NCBI GenBank assembly: GCA_964016885.1
Contig: OZ024740.1
Location: 293,557,217-293,621,216 of the forward strand
Origin: Eledone cirrhosa
Lineage: Eukaryota > Mollusca > Cephalopoda > Octopoda > Eledonidae
DNA length: 64,000 bases
Direction: 5' to 3'
This document shows, piece after piece, positions 22,366-33,628 of this stretch. The translations under genes were made by a program, and so were the position numbers. The notes under the pieces are model-generated. The model was not told where the DNA came from and did not search any database. It worked only from the letters and a program-made list of their open reading frames with translations. The stretch's first letter is position 1; the number at the start of each line of letters is the position of its first letter.

Positions 22366-22945
22366 GATTTATACACACTGTTTATGTTGAGATATGTATG
22401 TCTTATCTACACACTGTTTATGTTGAGATGTGTATGTCCTATCTACACACTGTTTATGTTGAGATGTGTATGTCTTATCTGCACACTGTTTATGTTGAGA
22501 TGTGTATGTCTTATCTATACACTGTTTATGTTGGGATGTGTATGTTTTATCTACACACTGTCTATGTTGGGATGTGTGTGTCTTATCTACACACTGTCTA
22601 TGTTGAGATGTGTATGTCCTATCTACACACTGTTTATGTTGGGATGTGTGTGTCTTATCTACACACTGTTTATGTTGAGATGTGTATGTCCTATCTACAC
22701 ACTGTTTATGTTGGGATGTGTATGTCTTATCTACACACTGTCTATGTTGAGATGTGTATGTCCTATCTACACACTGTCTATGTTGAGATGTGTATGTCCT
22801 ATCTACACACTGTTTATGTTGGGATGTGTGTGTCTTATCTACACACTGTTTATGTTGAAATGTGTATGTCTTATCTACACAGTGTTCATGTTGCAATATG
22901 TCTGTCTTATCTACACACTGTTTATTTTGAAATGTGTATGTTCAT
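22366..22945 (+). repeat. 36-bp satellite, array 1 (about 16 copies)
   Basis: Tandem 36-bp monomer containing CACACTGTTTATGTTGAGAT and GTGTATGTCTTATCT. Variants are mainly GAGA/GGGA, TTTA/TCTA and CTTA/CCTA. The length is three times twelve and two of three frames lack stops, so long false ORFs appear. The same monomer, reverse-complemented, makes the large array at 30506-33628. Confidence 0.97.
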
Positions 22946-23060
22946 CTATGTCTTCCAATGTATGTCTTCCAATATTCAATACAACATTCAATAAAATATC
23001 CAATAATATATGTTATCCTTATCTCTCTTGGACAAATATAAAGTTGTTGACCTATTACCA
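22946..23060 (+). repeat. Conserved flank of satellite array
   Basis: CTTCCAATATTCAA, ATTCAATAAAATATCCAATA and TCTCTCTTGGA also appear, reverse-complemented, next to the other array (about 30400-30490). The array therefore belongs to a longer repeated unit. Confidence 0.8.
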
Positions 23061-23525
23061 ATTGATATTAAAGCATTTATTGTGAAAATGTTAAGAGTTC
23101 ATATAACACAGTTAAAGAATTTGTTCTTTAGTGGGTAGAATACAAAAAGTTTTTAAGTGATTAATAAAAGCCATCTTAGTTCTGTAGTAGAACACATTCT
23201 TTATCTTCTTGGTACTTCTGTATCAGGTGGACAAGTGATTACTGTAATATGTAATGTGTGGTCAGATGAGTGGGACATTATGGTATAAACTACAGTCTGG
23301 GGATTACTGATGATGAAAGTAAGCATTCCACTAAGCTGGTCAGAATATTTTGACAATATTAAAGATAAGACAATGTATTTCTTAGAAAGATAGCTTCAAG
23401 TGAAAAATATGAAAGCTCTGATGATTGAATGAAATATTAATTGACAATAATACAATTGTTTAGTTTAATTTATTTTAAGATAATACTGTTCTAGTTGACA
23501 ATATATTACATGTGCTGTAAAGTAA
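23061..23525. other. No recognised feature
   Basis: AT-rich sequence between the satellite flank and a SINE. Confidence 0.4.
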
Positions 23526-23724
23526 ATAATTGTTTCTACTTTTGGCACAAGGCCAGCAATTATCCCAGTGCATTACTGGTACTTTATTTTATCGACCCCG
23601 TAGGGATGAAAGGCAAAGTTAACCTCGGCGGGATTTGAATTCAGACCATAAAGGGCCGTAACTCTTTGCTGCAAAGCATGGCGTCTGACCCTCTACCGAT
23701 ACTGCCAATACACCGCCCTGTAAA
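23526..23724 (-). repeat. SINE (family A)
   Basis: Full-length minus-strand copy. On the plus strand it reads AATTGTTTCTACTTTTGGCA, GGCCAGCAATTATCCCAGTG, TCGACCCCGTAGGGATG, CCTCGGCGGGATTTGAA and CCGATACTGCCAATACACCG. GTAAAGTAAATAAT occurs on both sides (near 23517 and 23721) and fits a target-site duplication. Confidence 0.9.
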
Positions 23725-24264
23725 GTAAATAATAGCAGCTTTGTATATCTTCTTTTTCTGTTCCCCATCTTTCTATATCCCATCAGCCTGACTCTCAAAC
23801 ATCTAAGTGATAATGACACACTGTACATCTTACCAGCTCACACATATCATTTCAGCAATTGCTATGAACTGCCTTCATGTAAGAATAAAACAATTTTTGC
23901 AGTAAAAAATCCCCTGACCTTCTGGTTATTGGCAAGAGGAGGCTTGATCTCCTTCAATACCCAATCTACATTCTACAGCTGTTCAGACCTTCTGTGATAT
24001 GCTTATTGGTCCCAGTTGCAGCTTCCATTTTTCTGGTTTCACCTGTGAAAATTATGATAAGCTTATATAATATCATGTGTCCAATAAGTGGAACCAGCAT
24101 ATCCCAGGGAGTGTCCTTGATGATTGAGACAAATATAAGATACTCTGTGATTTCTCTATACAAAAGAACAGCAGACTTGATATTGTAGTTAAGACAGGCA
24201 TGAATGCCAGATTATTGATGTTAAAATCCTTAGGAGACCACAACATAACGTTCAAAGGAATTGA
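23725..24264. other. No recognised feature
   Basis: No coherent coding or repeat signal seen. Confidence 0.4.
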
Positions 24265-24460
24265 ATAAATCAGTATGTAAACTTGAAAATCGAAGTTGAA
24301 CATGCTAAGCCCCCTATAGTGTCATCCCTATTCCCTATAGTTGCAATATAAACCCCTGTAACTTTATTCCAAACATCTATAGATTCAATATTAGTTCTGT
24401 TTATGTTCCCACATCTACAGTTTCCACCCCAGCTCCCTATAGTTTGTTGACTTCAACATA
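24265..24460. repeat. CTATAGTTTC degenerate repeat, block 1
   Basis: Starts AACTTGAAAATCGAAGTTGAAC and continues with CCCTATAGT, CTATAGATTCAATATTA and CAGCTCCCTATAGTTT. It parallels 25930-26120, so block 1 and block 2 are direct duplicates flanking the RT remnant at 24690-25870. Confidence 0.7.
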
Positions 24461-24689
24461 TCTTTGAAAGGTATTGAATAAATAATAAAAAATATTGATA
24501 ATAATGTTTATTATAAGAAAAAATAATTATATAATTGTGTATAATTACATATATTTCTAAGTACATTTCAAGCAAAAGAAGAAAATGAAAAAAAATCTCA
24601 TTGCATAAAATAGTGAAAACAAACAATATCATTATTAATATTTAAAAACAGAAAAGGATGAGAAAGGCAAGGGCTGACAACAGGTTTAC

Positions 24690-25870
24690 TACCACCACAG
24701 TGTCCAGCAATGGGACCAATTCAGGCCACTCCCCTTTGTGCTGGCAGTAACAACATTTCCCATTCAGTCCGGTTGCCCCTAAACATTTGGTACCTGGATG
24801 ACATGACCTTGGGTGGCTTGGCTGAGATGGTAGTTGAGGACCTTCGGCAAATCATCTCAGCTCTAAAGCTCCTCAGATTTGAGATCAAGCCATTCAAATC
24901 TGAAGTGACAGACATTAGCTACGGAGAGGCCATATTCCACAAAGTTGTACTCAGCACCAATCCCATACTGTTCTGGGCTCAGCTAATGCCCAAAGTCACT
25001 GCATGCATTCTTGGCTCTCCAATTCTCTTGAAAACCATAAGAGATACTGTGCAGAACTCATCTGCAATGTCCTACAGTATTGGCTGGCAATAGGCGAAGT
25101 GCTCAGTGAGGTTCAGTGTGCAGACCTCCAATCAGCTTCGGATCTGGCTCTACAGGCCTACCTTTCTTCAATCTATTCCAATCACACTCTTTCCCTCAGT
25201 ATACAGTTGTCCAACGTAACTGGGATGACATCAAATGCAGGTCTTCCTTCAGGCAGATCGAGGATGGCTTGGACCAACACTGCCATGTCTGCCTCCACTA
25301 CACTTCACAGCCAAACAGCGGTGTGTGGCTCAATTTGGTGCCTTCTTCATCAACTGTTACCCTTCTTTATGATGAGGGCACTTGCATTGGAGTGGCCCAG
25401 TGCGTTGGCATCTGCATGTGTGAGCCACATAAATGCTGTTGTGGGGCAGTCATTGACAAGTTTGACCTGCACCCACTGTCTTGCTGCCAGAGTAGGCAAC
25501 TTCCCCTGACATGCCACTCTCAACAACATATTGAGAAGAAGCCTGGAAACAGCTGGATTTCCATCCCAACTGGAACTCAAATCCCCTTCGAAGGTAGATC
25601 CCTCATCTGGGATGACACATGACACTTCAGCCAGAAAACCTGGTACTGTGGCCTTCAATACAGCGGAAAGGAAGACAAATGATTACTGAGGATTGTCTGG
25701 CTGCTTCGTCTTCACACCAGTCACCATCAATACCTCAAGTATATTCAGACCCTATACTGCCAAACTCCTCCATAAGATCGATATGTTGGCAGCTTGTCTG
25801 AGGAAGGAGTCCTGCAAGATAGGGTGGCTGATGCAGCAGGTATCGCTGGCCTATCACACTCCCATTCTTC
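24690..25870 (+). pseudogene. Decayed reverse transcriptase (QQGDPLGP/YLDD family)
   Basis: Shifting frames give CAATGGGACCAATTCAGGCC (a decayed QQGDPLGP block, 24703-24725), NISHSVRLPLNIWYLDDMTLGG (the catalytic YLDD at about 24785-24800), then DLRQIISALKLLRFEIKPFK (GL-x-N-x-SKCE region) and a long middle part. The C-terminal TAKLLHKIDMLAACLRKESC and IGWLMQQVSLA ends near 25857. This RT family is multicopy in many invertebrate genomes, but I cannot place it firmly in a named clade. It has YLDD instead of the YADD of the Tx1-like LINEs nearby. Numerous frameshifts; non-functional. Confidence 0.65.
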
Positions 25871-25924
25871 TGTGACCCTAGAGCCCTTGCATTTCTCTTC
25901 CTTTTTTATTTTTTAGATATTGAT

Positions 25925-26322
25925 AAAATATATTGACTTGAAAATCAAAATTGAACAAATTCTAAACCCCTATATTTTCATTCTGAACCCCTATAGTTTA
26001 GGTTTATTCCTATAGTTTCAAAATAAGCCTCTGTAACTTTATTCTAAACATCTATAGATTCAATATTACCCTTATAGTTTCATTCACATCTATAGTTCCT
26101 CCCAGCTCCCTATAGTTTTGTTCTTGTCCTCTATAATTTCGATCCCAGCTCCTAACGATTCAATCACGACCCAACTTTAATTTCATTTCCAGTCCCTATT
26201 GTTTCATTTTCAGCCACTGAAAAATTTTATTTTCAGCTCACATAGTTTCATATTCTCCCATATAAAATCTGTTTATCACCAATCATTTTATCATTGTATG
26301 TTAGTGTTATACCAACTGCCTA
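25925..26322. repeat. CTATAGTTTC degenerate satellite, block 2 (left of hAT)
   Basis: Tandem, poorly conserved units of about 20-24 bp on the pattern CCCTATAGTTTCATTCTCAG. It continues on the other side of the hAT element at 29801. Confidence 0.8.
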
Positions 26323-27269
26323 TATTAATTCAGTGATTCTCAACCAGTGTGCCGCAAAATTATGAACGGCACACTAACAAAATGCAAAAAACCAGTATTC
26401 ACAGTCTGTTACACCACATAGTATTCACAGTCATGTTACACCACATAGCTTTGTTCATTTAGGGATGAGCGAAATGTTTCCAAATGTTGCAATGCTAAAG
26501 ATTCTATATCTTTTATTGTTTCATTCGTCATTAGTATTGATCATATGAATGGATATTGGTCAATACTTGTCTTAAGGTATTATTAAATGTATTATATCAT
26601 GCATCCTTTTTTTCCTTTTATGGTAGAATCTACCTCTAAAACTGAGACAAATGATATATTTCTTTTTCCTCTAGTCCTAATTTTTGCTGACATATGACCA
26701 AAAATAGTTGAAAAACAGTGTAATTTTCAGAGTTCTTTTGAGAAAATCCAAATAAGCTATGAAGATGATTTTTACATTTTTAGAATCAGAAAACCAGTCA
26801 TTGTATGGAAACAGAAGCCTTTTATTTGATATTTTGGAAAATAAAAAATGTTATCGTCATTAGTGTGCTAGATAGTAAAAAAATTGAAAAAAAAATCAAT
26901 TTTTGGCATAAAAGTGACTATAACATTTTTTCAAGGCAGAATTAAAAAAAGGCTTCTGGCACGATGAAGCTACTATTATAAGGGAGGTCTGAAAATTTCA
27001 AGCAAATCTATCAAGTAGATTTTCTGGAAAGAGCTTTGAAATTTTGAGATGTACCCATTTTGAGAAAATTGTCTGTAAAGATTAGAAACACAAATGTCAG
27101 CTTCTTCCTCTGTTTTGGAACAATCTATGGATGATTCCGATGATTTAGCTCAGAATTCTCTGGTTCATGCTACTTAATGAGTCAATGTTAGCTTCCCTTT
27201 ACATATATTTTGTCTTGCTTCATCTCTATATGGCATAATTTCCTCATTTTCTGGTGGATTATCCAATTG

Positions 27270-27370
27270 GAAGAGTGAGTTTGGCCACCATGTTTACATT
27301 GTGATGGGGAAGGCTTGGTCACGTGATGTGCTGGACCAATCAGCAGGCACCATTCGCCGAGTGTAGCCGA
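27270..27370 (+). promoter_or_regulatory. Possible hAT promoter: CCAAT box and E-box
   Basis: A locally GC-richer patch about 400 bp upstream of the transposase ATG holds GGTCACGTGATG (E-box CACGTG) and GGACCAATCAGC (CCAAT box). It resembles a simple RNA polymerase II promoter, but this rests on motif matching alone. Confidence 0.35.
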
Positions 27371-27754
27371 AAAGGAGGCTTGATGTGCATTTGCTTGTTC
27401 AATATGGCTTTTTACACCAGAGAGTTCCAGTGTTTCATCATCTTATGTTAATGATGGTATAGTAGAGGTTTGTAGCTGTCTACTGGCATGTGGAACATAG
27501 CAAAAATGGTGGATTTGCGATATGTTGTCAGTGCTCAAACATTGACTATTTTTGTGCGTAATACATTGAAAATTGATGATTTCCAGCTAGAAATAGTCTC
27601 ATAAAACATCAATTTTAGGTAGGAAGACATATTTTTATTATTTTGCTGTGTTTGTACACGAAAGAGAAGGCTTTGTGGGACCGAAAGACACTGACATCTC
27701 AATAAAGACAATCCTACCCAAAACTGTCATATTGATATTTCATGACCCTTCACA

Positions 27755-29506
27755 ATGGATAAATATTTGAAAAGGAAAGATATTAGTGACAAGTCTAACA
27801 ATAGAGGCGGACAACCATCAACCTCTATTGTCAAAATGAGAAACATTAATCGACAATATTGAAAATTATTTGAAATTTGGATTTTATTGTTCTGGTGACG
27901 TTGACAAACTAAGATCATGCGTAGTGTGTGGTAAAACAATGTCAAATGAATCCATGGTACCAAGTAAGTTAGAAAGACATTTTAATTCAAAACATTCATC
28001 TCTGAAAGATAAAAAGCTCAATGACTGTGTCTGAACGAGCCCAACTATCGTCAATTCAGGTGGCTGAAATAATAGTATTAAAATCTAAATCCCACACGCT
28101 TGCTGAGTCAGTCATCTTCCCAGCTTGCAAAAAGATGGTAAAATCCCTGTTTGGTAAAAAGGCTGAGAAGGAATTGAAAAATGTCCCGCTTTCAAATGAT
28201 ACAATACGTAGAAGAATCCTAGATATAGCGAAAAGTATTGAAGACAATGTTCAGAAAAAGCTTAAGAATTCTAATTTTGCTTTAACCATGGATGAATCCA
28301 CTGACATCAGTAATAAGAGTCAATTGCTTGCATTTCTATGTTTTATTGACGAGAATGAAATAATCAATCAATTTTTGTGCTGTAAAAAAATGTCCACAAC
28401 TACAAGAGGTCAAGATATTTTTGATTTGATAATAGGCTACCTGAAAGAAATGAATTTGTCTTGGAAGTCCTATGTTGGCATTTGCACCGATGGAGCCCCA
28501 TGTATGACAGGCTATATTAAAGGATTTGTATCCTTCGTAGAAAAAGAAAATCCAAATCTCATTCGTACTCATTGCTTTCTACATAGAGAAGTTCTTGTTT
28601 CAAAAATATCGCAGGAAGATTTAAAGGTTGTGTTACATCAAGTTGGAATGGTCAATTATATAAAAAGTAGGCCATTGAAGTCACAATTATTTGAACAACT
28701 GCACAAAGAAATGGACTCTCAGAGACTGAGGTTCGCTGGCTGTCGAAAGGCAAAATACTAAATTGTGATCACGGACTGCACAAGGAATTACTATCATTTT
28801 TTCTCCATGAAAAGCAGGAGAAATTCTTTGAATACCTTAGTTGCGAATTTTGGATGTCTAAAATGGAATACCTAACAGAAATATTTAGTGAACTAAATAA
28901 AACAAACAGTAGTATGCAAGGTAAAAACATAAATATTCTCACTTCAACAGACAAGTTAGTTGCCCTCAAAAAGAAAATTGTGTTTTGGAAAAAAAGAGCA
29001 ATCATTGGCAATCTTGATATGTTCCCTTTATTGTGTTCTACCTGCATTAGAGAAATGATCCCTATTGTGGTTACTCATCTGACAGCCCTGGCCAAAAGCA
29101 TCAACAATTACTTTCCGTCATTAAAGACAGAAAAGTATGATTGGATTAGGGATCCTTTCATAAATAATTCTTCCAGCATTGAACTTGAGTTACAGGAAGA
29201 AGAAGAATTGGCCACCCTTTCTAGTGACCAAGGGCTAAAATTAAAACATTCGACTCGGCTCATTGATTCATTTTGGATTTCAATTTAAGAGGAGTATCCC
29301 ATATTATGTAAAAGAGCTTTAGCAATTTTATAACAATTTCAACTTCTTATATATGTGAATTAGGCTTCTCAACATTAAACAACATAAAAAACAGGAAGCG
29401 TGAGAGATTACGTACAACGGAAGAAGAAATGAGGGTGTGTCTGTCTCATATTCGACCAAACATTGAGGAAATTATGAATAAAAGCCAGGCACAAATTTCT
29501 CACTAA
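27755..29506 (+). pseudogene. hAT transposase (ZBED5/SCAND3-like)
   Basis: ATG at 27755 begins MDKYLKRKD. A BED zinc finger (CVVCGKTM...LERHFNSKH) lies at about 27910-27995. The main catalytic part is an open frame at 28021-28761 with FALTMDESTDIS (first catalytic Asp), VGICTDGAPCM (second Asp) and RTHCFLHREVL, hallmarks of ZBED5/SCAND3-like hAT transposases. The C-terminal insertion and dimerisation domain follows at 28854-29506 (LIDSFWISI, EYPILCKRALAIL, GFSTLNNIKNRKR, VCLSHIRPNIEE) and ends at a TAA. Frames change near 27858, 28000, 28720 and 29286, so no full product is possible. The family excises and reinserts DNA with an 8-bp staggered cut. Confidence 0.9.
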
Positions 29507-29800
29507 AGAAGCCTGCTATTTGACTGATGAAATTCTAAACACTGCAATAAAGTAAGTTCATAGCTGTGATTTTCTTTATTTAGTTTGAATCATTCTATGT
29601 GTCTATGACTAGTCTGTGTCTATGGTTGTATGTTGTCTATGACTTGCCATGTTGTTATTTTATAAAATTCAAATATTTTTCATATATATTTAGCCAAGTA
29701 TGCCGTTACTTTTTCATGTGTTCCAAGGTATGCCGCTATTTTTTCATGCGTTCCAAGGTGTGCCATTGGCAAAATAAGGTTGAGAACCACTGGATTAATT

Positions 29801-30300
29801 TCTAGCCATAATTCATTCTCAGCCACATTAGTTTCATTCACAGGCTCTATATTTTCATTCTAAGCCCTATAGATTCTTTCTTTACCTCTATTATTTCACC
29901 CCTGCCTCTATATTTTCATTTTAAGTCCTTGCAATTTCATCCCAGTCTCTGTAATTCCATTCCCAGCCCTTAGAATTTTATTTATCATCTATATTGTTAT
30001 CCTACGCTGTTACAATTTTATTCCAACACCCTAATGATTCATTTGGTGCCCTATAGTTTCCCATCTAGTATGGTTTAATTCACAACAACTATAGTTTCAA
30101 ATACAGTTCTTCACCTACATCCTCAACATCTATACTTTAAATTCCAGCACCAATATTTTCATTACCTACCCACATAGTTTCATTCGCAACACCTATAATT
30201 TCATTATTACCTGCTCTAGTTTTATTATTAGCCCCTATAGTTTCATTATTACTTATAATTTACTTTCCAAACACTATAAACGATAAATTATCAATACCAT
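29801..30300. repeat. CTATAGTTTC degenerate satellite, block 3 (right of hAT)
   Basis: Continuation of block 2: AGCCCTATAGATTC, GCCCTATAGTTTCCC, TAGCCCCTATAGTTTCATTA and similar. Units are about 20-24 bp and strongly decayed. Confidence 0.8.
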
Positions 30301-30389
30301 TTTACTGACAACATATTTTATTTATAGAAGAAACAATAGAAAATGTTAGATAAAGGATATGTTGATTTGTAGTGAGTATTAATATATTG

Positions 30390-30505
30390 TAATTTATTAG
30401 TCGCTTCACATTTATCCAAGAGAGAGAAGGGTGACATATATATTATTGGATATTTTATTGAATATCCTTTTGAATATTGGAAGACGTACATGAATAGTGT
30501 GTAGA
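30390..30505 (-). repeat. Conserved flank of satellite array (inverted copy)
   Basis: Reverse complement of the flank at 22946-23060, including TCCAAGAGAGAGA, TATTGGATATTTTATTGAAT and TTGAATATTGGAAGACGTAC. Confidence 0.8.
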
Positions 30506-33500
30506 TAAACATATAAATTTTAATATGGGCAGTGTGTAGATAAGACATACACATCTCAAGATTAACAGTGTGTAGATAAGACATACACATCTCAACATAA
30601 ACAGTGTGTAGATAAGACATACACATTTCAACATAAACAGTGTGTAGATAAGACATACACATTTTAACATGAACAGTGTGTAGATAAGACATACACATCT
30701 CAACATAAACAGTGTGTAGATAAGACATACACATTTTAACATAAACAGTGTGTAGATAAGACATACACATCTCTACATAAACAGTGTATTGATAATACAT
30801 TCACATCTCAACATAAACAGTGTGTAGATAAGACATAGACATTTCAACATGGACAGTGTGTAGATATGACATACATATCTCAACATAAACAGTGTGTAGA
30901 TATGACATACATATCTCAACATAAACAGTGTGTAGATAAGACACATATTTCAACATAAACAGTGTGTAGATAAGACATACACATTTCAACATAAACAGTG
31001 TGTAGATAAGACATACACATCTCAACATAAACAGTGTGTAGATATGATATACACATCCCAACATAAACAGTGTGTAGATATGACATACATATTTCAACAT
31101 AAACAGTGTGTAGATAAGACACACACATCTCAACATAAACAGTGTGTAGATAAGACATACATATCTCAACATAAACAGTGTGTAGATAAGACATACATAT
31201 CTCAACATAAACAGTGTGTAGATAAGACATACACATCTCAACATTAACAGTGTGTAGATATGACATACACATCTCAACATAAACAGTGTGTAGATAAGAC
31301 ACATATTTCAACATAAACAGTGTGTAGATAAGACATACACATCTCAACATAAACAGTGTGTAGATAAGACATACACATTTCAACATAAACAGTGTGTAGA
31401 TAAGACATACACATCTCAACATAAACAGTGTGTAGATAAGACATACACATTTCAACATAAACAGTGTGTAGATAAGACATACACATCTCAACATAAACAG
31501 TGTGTAGATAAGACATACACATCTCAACATAAACAGTGTGTAGATAAGACATACACATCTCAACATAAACAGTGTGTAGATAAGACATACACATCTCAAC
31601 ATAAACAGTGTGTAGATAAGACATACATATCTCAACATAAACAGTGTGTAGATAAGACACACATCCCTCAACATAAACAGTGTGTAGATAAGACACATAT
31701 TTCAACATAAACAGGGTGTAGATAAGACATACACATCTCAACATAAACAGTGTGTAGATAAGACATACACATCTCAACACAGACATTGTGTAGATAAGAC
31801 ATACACATTTTAACATGAACATAGATAAGACATACATATCTCAACATAAACAGTGTGTAGATAAGACACACATCCCAACATAAACAGTGTGTAAATAAGA
31901 TATACACATCTCAACATAAACAGTGTGTAGATAAGACACACACATCTCAACATAAACAGTGTGTAGATAAGACAAACACATTTCAACATAAACAGTGTGT
32001 AGATAAGACAAACACATCTCAACATAAACAGTGTAGATAAGACATACACATCTCAACATAAACAGTGTGTAGATAAGACACACATCTCAACATAAACAGT
32101 GTGTAGATAAGACATACATATCTCAACATTAACAGTGTGTAGATAAGACACACATCTCAACATAAACAGTGTGTAGATAAGACATACACATCTCAACATA
32201 AACAGTGTGTAGATAAGACATACACATCTCAACATAAACTGTGTAGGTAAGACATACACATATCAACATAAATAGTGTGTAGATAAGACATACACGTCCT
32301 AACATAAGCAGTATGTAGATAGGACATACACAGTTCAACATAAACAGTGTGTAGATAAGACATACACATCTCAACATAAACAGTGTGTAGGTAAGACATA
32401 CACATCCTAACATAAACAGTGTGTAGGTAAGACATACATATCTCAACATGAACAGTGTGTAGATAAGACATACACATCTCAACATAAACAGTGTGTAGAT
32501 AAGACATACACATATCTCAACATAAACAGTGTGTAGATAAGACACACACATCCCAACATAAACAGTGTGTAGATAAGACATACACATATCAACATAAATA
32601 GTGTGTAGATAAGACATACACATCTCAACATAAACAGTGTGCAGATAAGACACACACATCCTAACATAAACAGTGTGTAGGTAAGACACACATATCTCAA
32701 CATAAACAGTGTGTAGATAAGACATACACATTTCAACATAAACAGTGTGTAGATAAGACATACACATCCTAACATAAGCAGTATGTAGATAGGACATACA
32801 CAGTTCAACATAAACAGTGTGTAGATAAGACATACGTATCTCAACATAAACAGTGTGTAGATAAGACATACACATCTCAACATAAACAGTGTGTAGATAA
32901 GACACACACATCTCAACATAAACAGTGTGTAGATAAGACACACACATCTCAACATAAACAGTGTGTAGATAAGACATACACATCTCAACATAAACAGTGT
33001 GTAGATAAGACACACACATCTCAACATAAACAGTGTGTAGATAAGACACACACATCTCAACATAAACAGTGTGTAGATAAGACATACACATCTCAACATA
33101 AACAGTGTGTAGATAAGACACACACATCTCAACATAAACAGTGTGTAGATAAGACATGCACATCTCAACATAAACAGTGTGTAGATAAGACATACACATC
33201 CCAACATAAACAGTGTGTAGATAAGACATGCACATCTCAACATGGACAGTGTGTAGATAAGACATACACATTTCAACATAAACAGTGTGTAGATAAGACA
33301 CACACATCTCAACATAAACAGTGTGTAGATAAGACATGCACATCTCAACATAAACAGTGTGTAGATAAGACATACACATCCCAACATAAACAGTGTGTAG
33401 ATAAGACACACACATCTCAACATAAACAGTGTGTAGATAAGACATACACATCTCAACATAAACAGTGTGTAGATAAGACACACACATCCCAACATAAACA

Positions 33501-33628
33501 GTGTGTAGATAAGACATACACATCCCAACATAAACAGTGTGTAGATAAGACACACACATCTCAACATAAACAGTGTGTAGATAAGACATACACATCCCAA
33601 CATAAACAGTGTGTAGATAAGACATACT
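30506..33628 (-). repeat. 36-bp satellite, array 2 (about 87 copies)
   Basis: Same monomer as array 1 but inverted: on the plus strand CAACATAAACAGTGTGTAGA followed by TAAGACATACACATCT. Most units are exactly 36 bp. A few carry 2-bp or larger deletions (for example near 30940, 31290, 31690 and 32030), which shift the open frames from one to another. The distinctive trio with GTCCTAACATAAGCAGTATG and GATAGGACATACACAGTTC occurs at about 32290 and again at about 32765, showing higher-order duplication. Variation is mostly TACAC/CACAC and CTC/TTC/CCC. The 300-500-residue frames across it are by-products of a stop-free 36-mer. Confidence 0.97.

Larger units (their letters stand above)
26323..29800 (+). 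mobile_element. hAT transposon (Charlie/ZBED-like), complete with TIRs and TSD
   Basis: Termini are CAGTGATTCTCAACC at 26331-26345 and the inverse of CAGTGGTTCTCAACC at 29778-29792, matching 14 of 15 positions and the classical Charlie-type hAT end. They are flanked by TATTAATT (26323-26330) and GATTAATT (29793-29800), an 8-bp duplication with one change. Subterminal sites: a GTGTGCCG/CGGCACAC hairpin just inside the left end and two and a half tandem copies of a roughly 30-bp unit starting GTATGCCG at about 29698-29768. It interrupts the CTATAGTTTC satellite. It encodes a broken transposase at 27755-29506; the 1.4 kb upstream is non-coding. Confidence 0.92.

Noticed and set aside
32129..33625. 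A 498-residue minus-strand open frame (and many others of 160-370 residues) across 30.5-33.6 kb
   Set aside because: They are translations of a stop-free 36-bp satellite in several frames and on both strands. Frames switch wherever a unit has a 2-bp deletion, and there is no non-repetitive coding part.
30506..33628. CRISPR-like array
   Set aside because: Units are contiguous 36-mers with no unique spacers, and the context is a metazoan genome.
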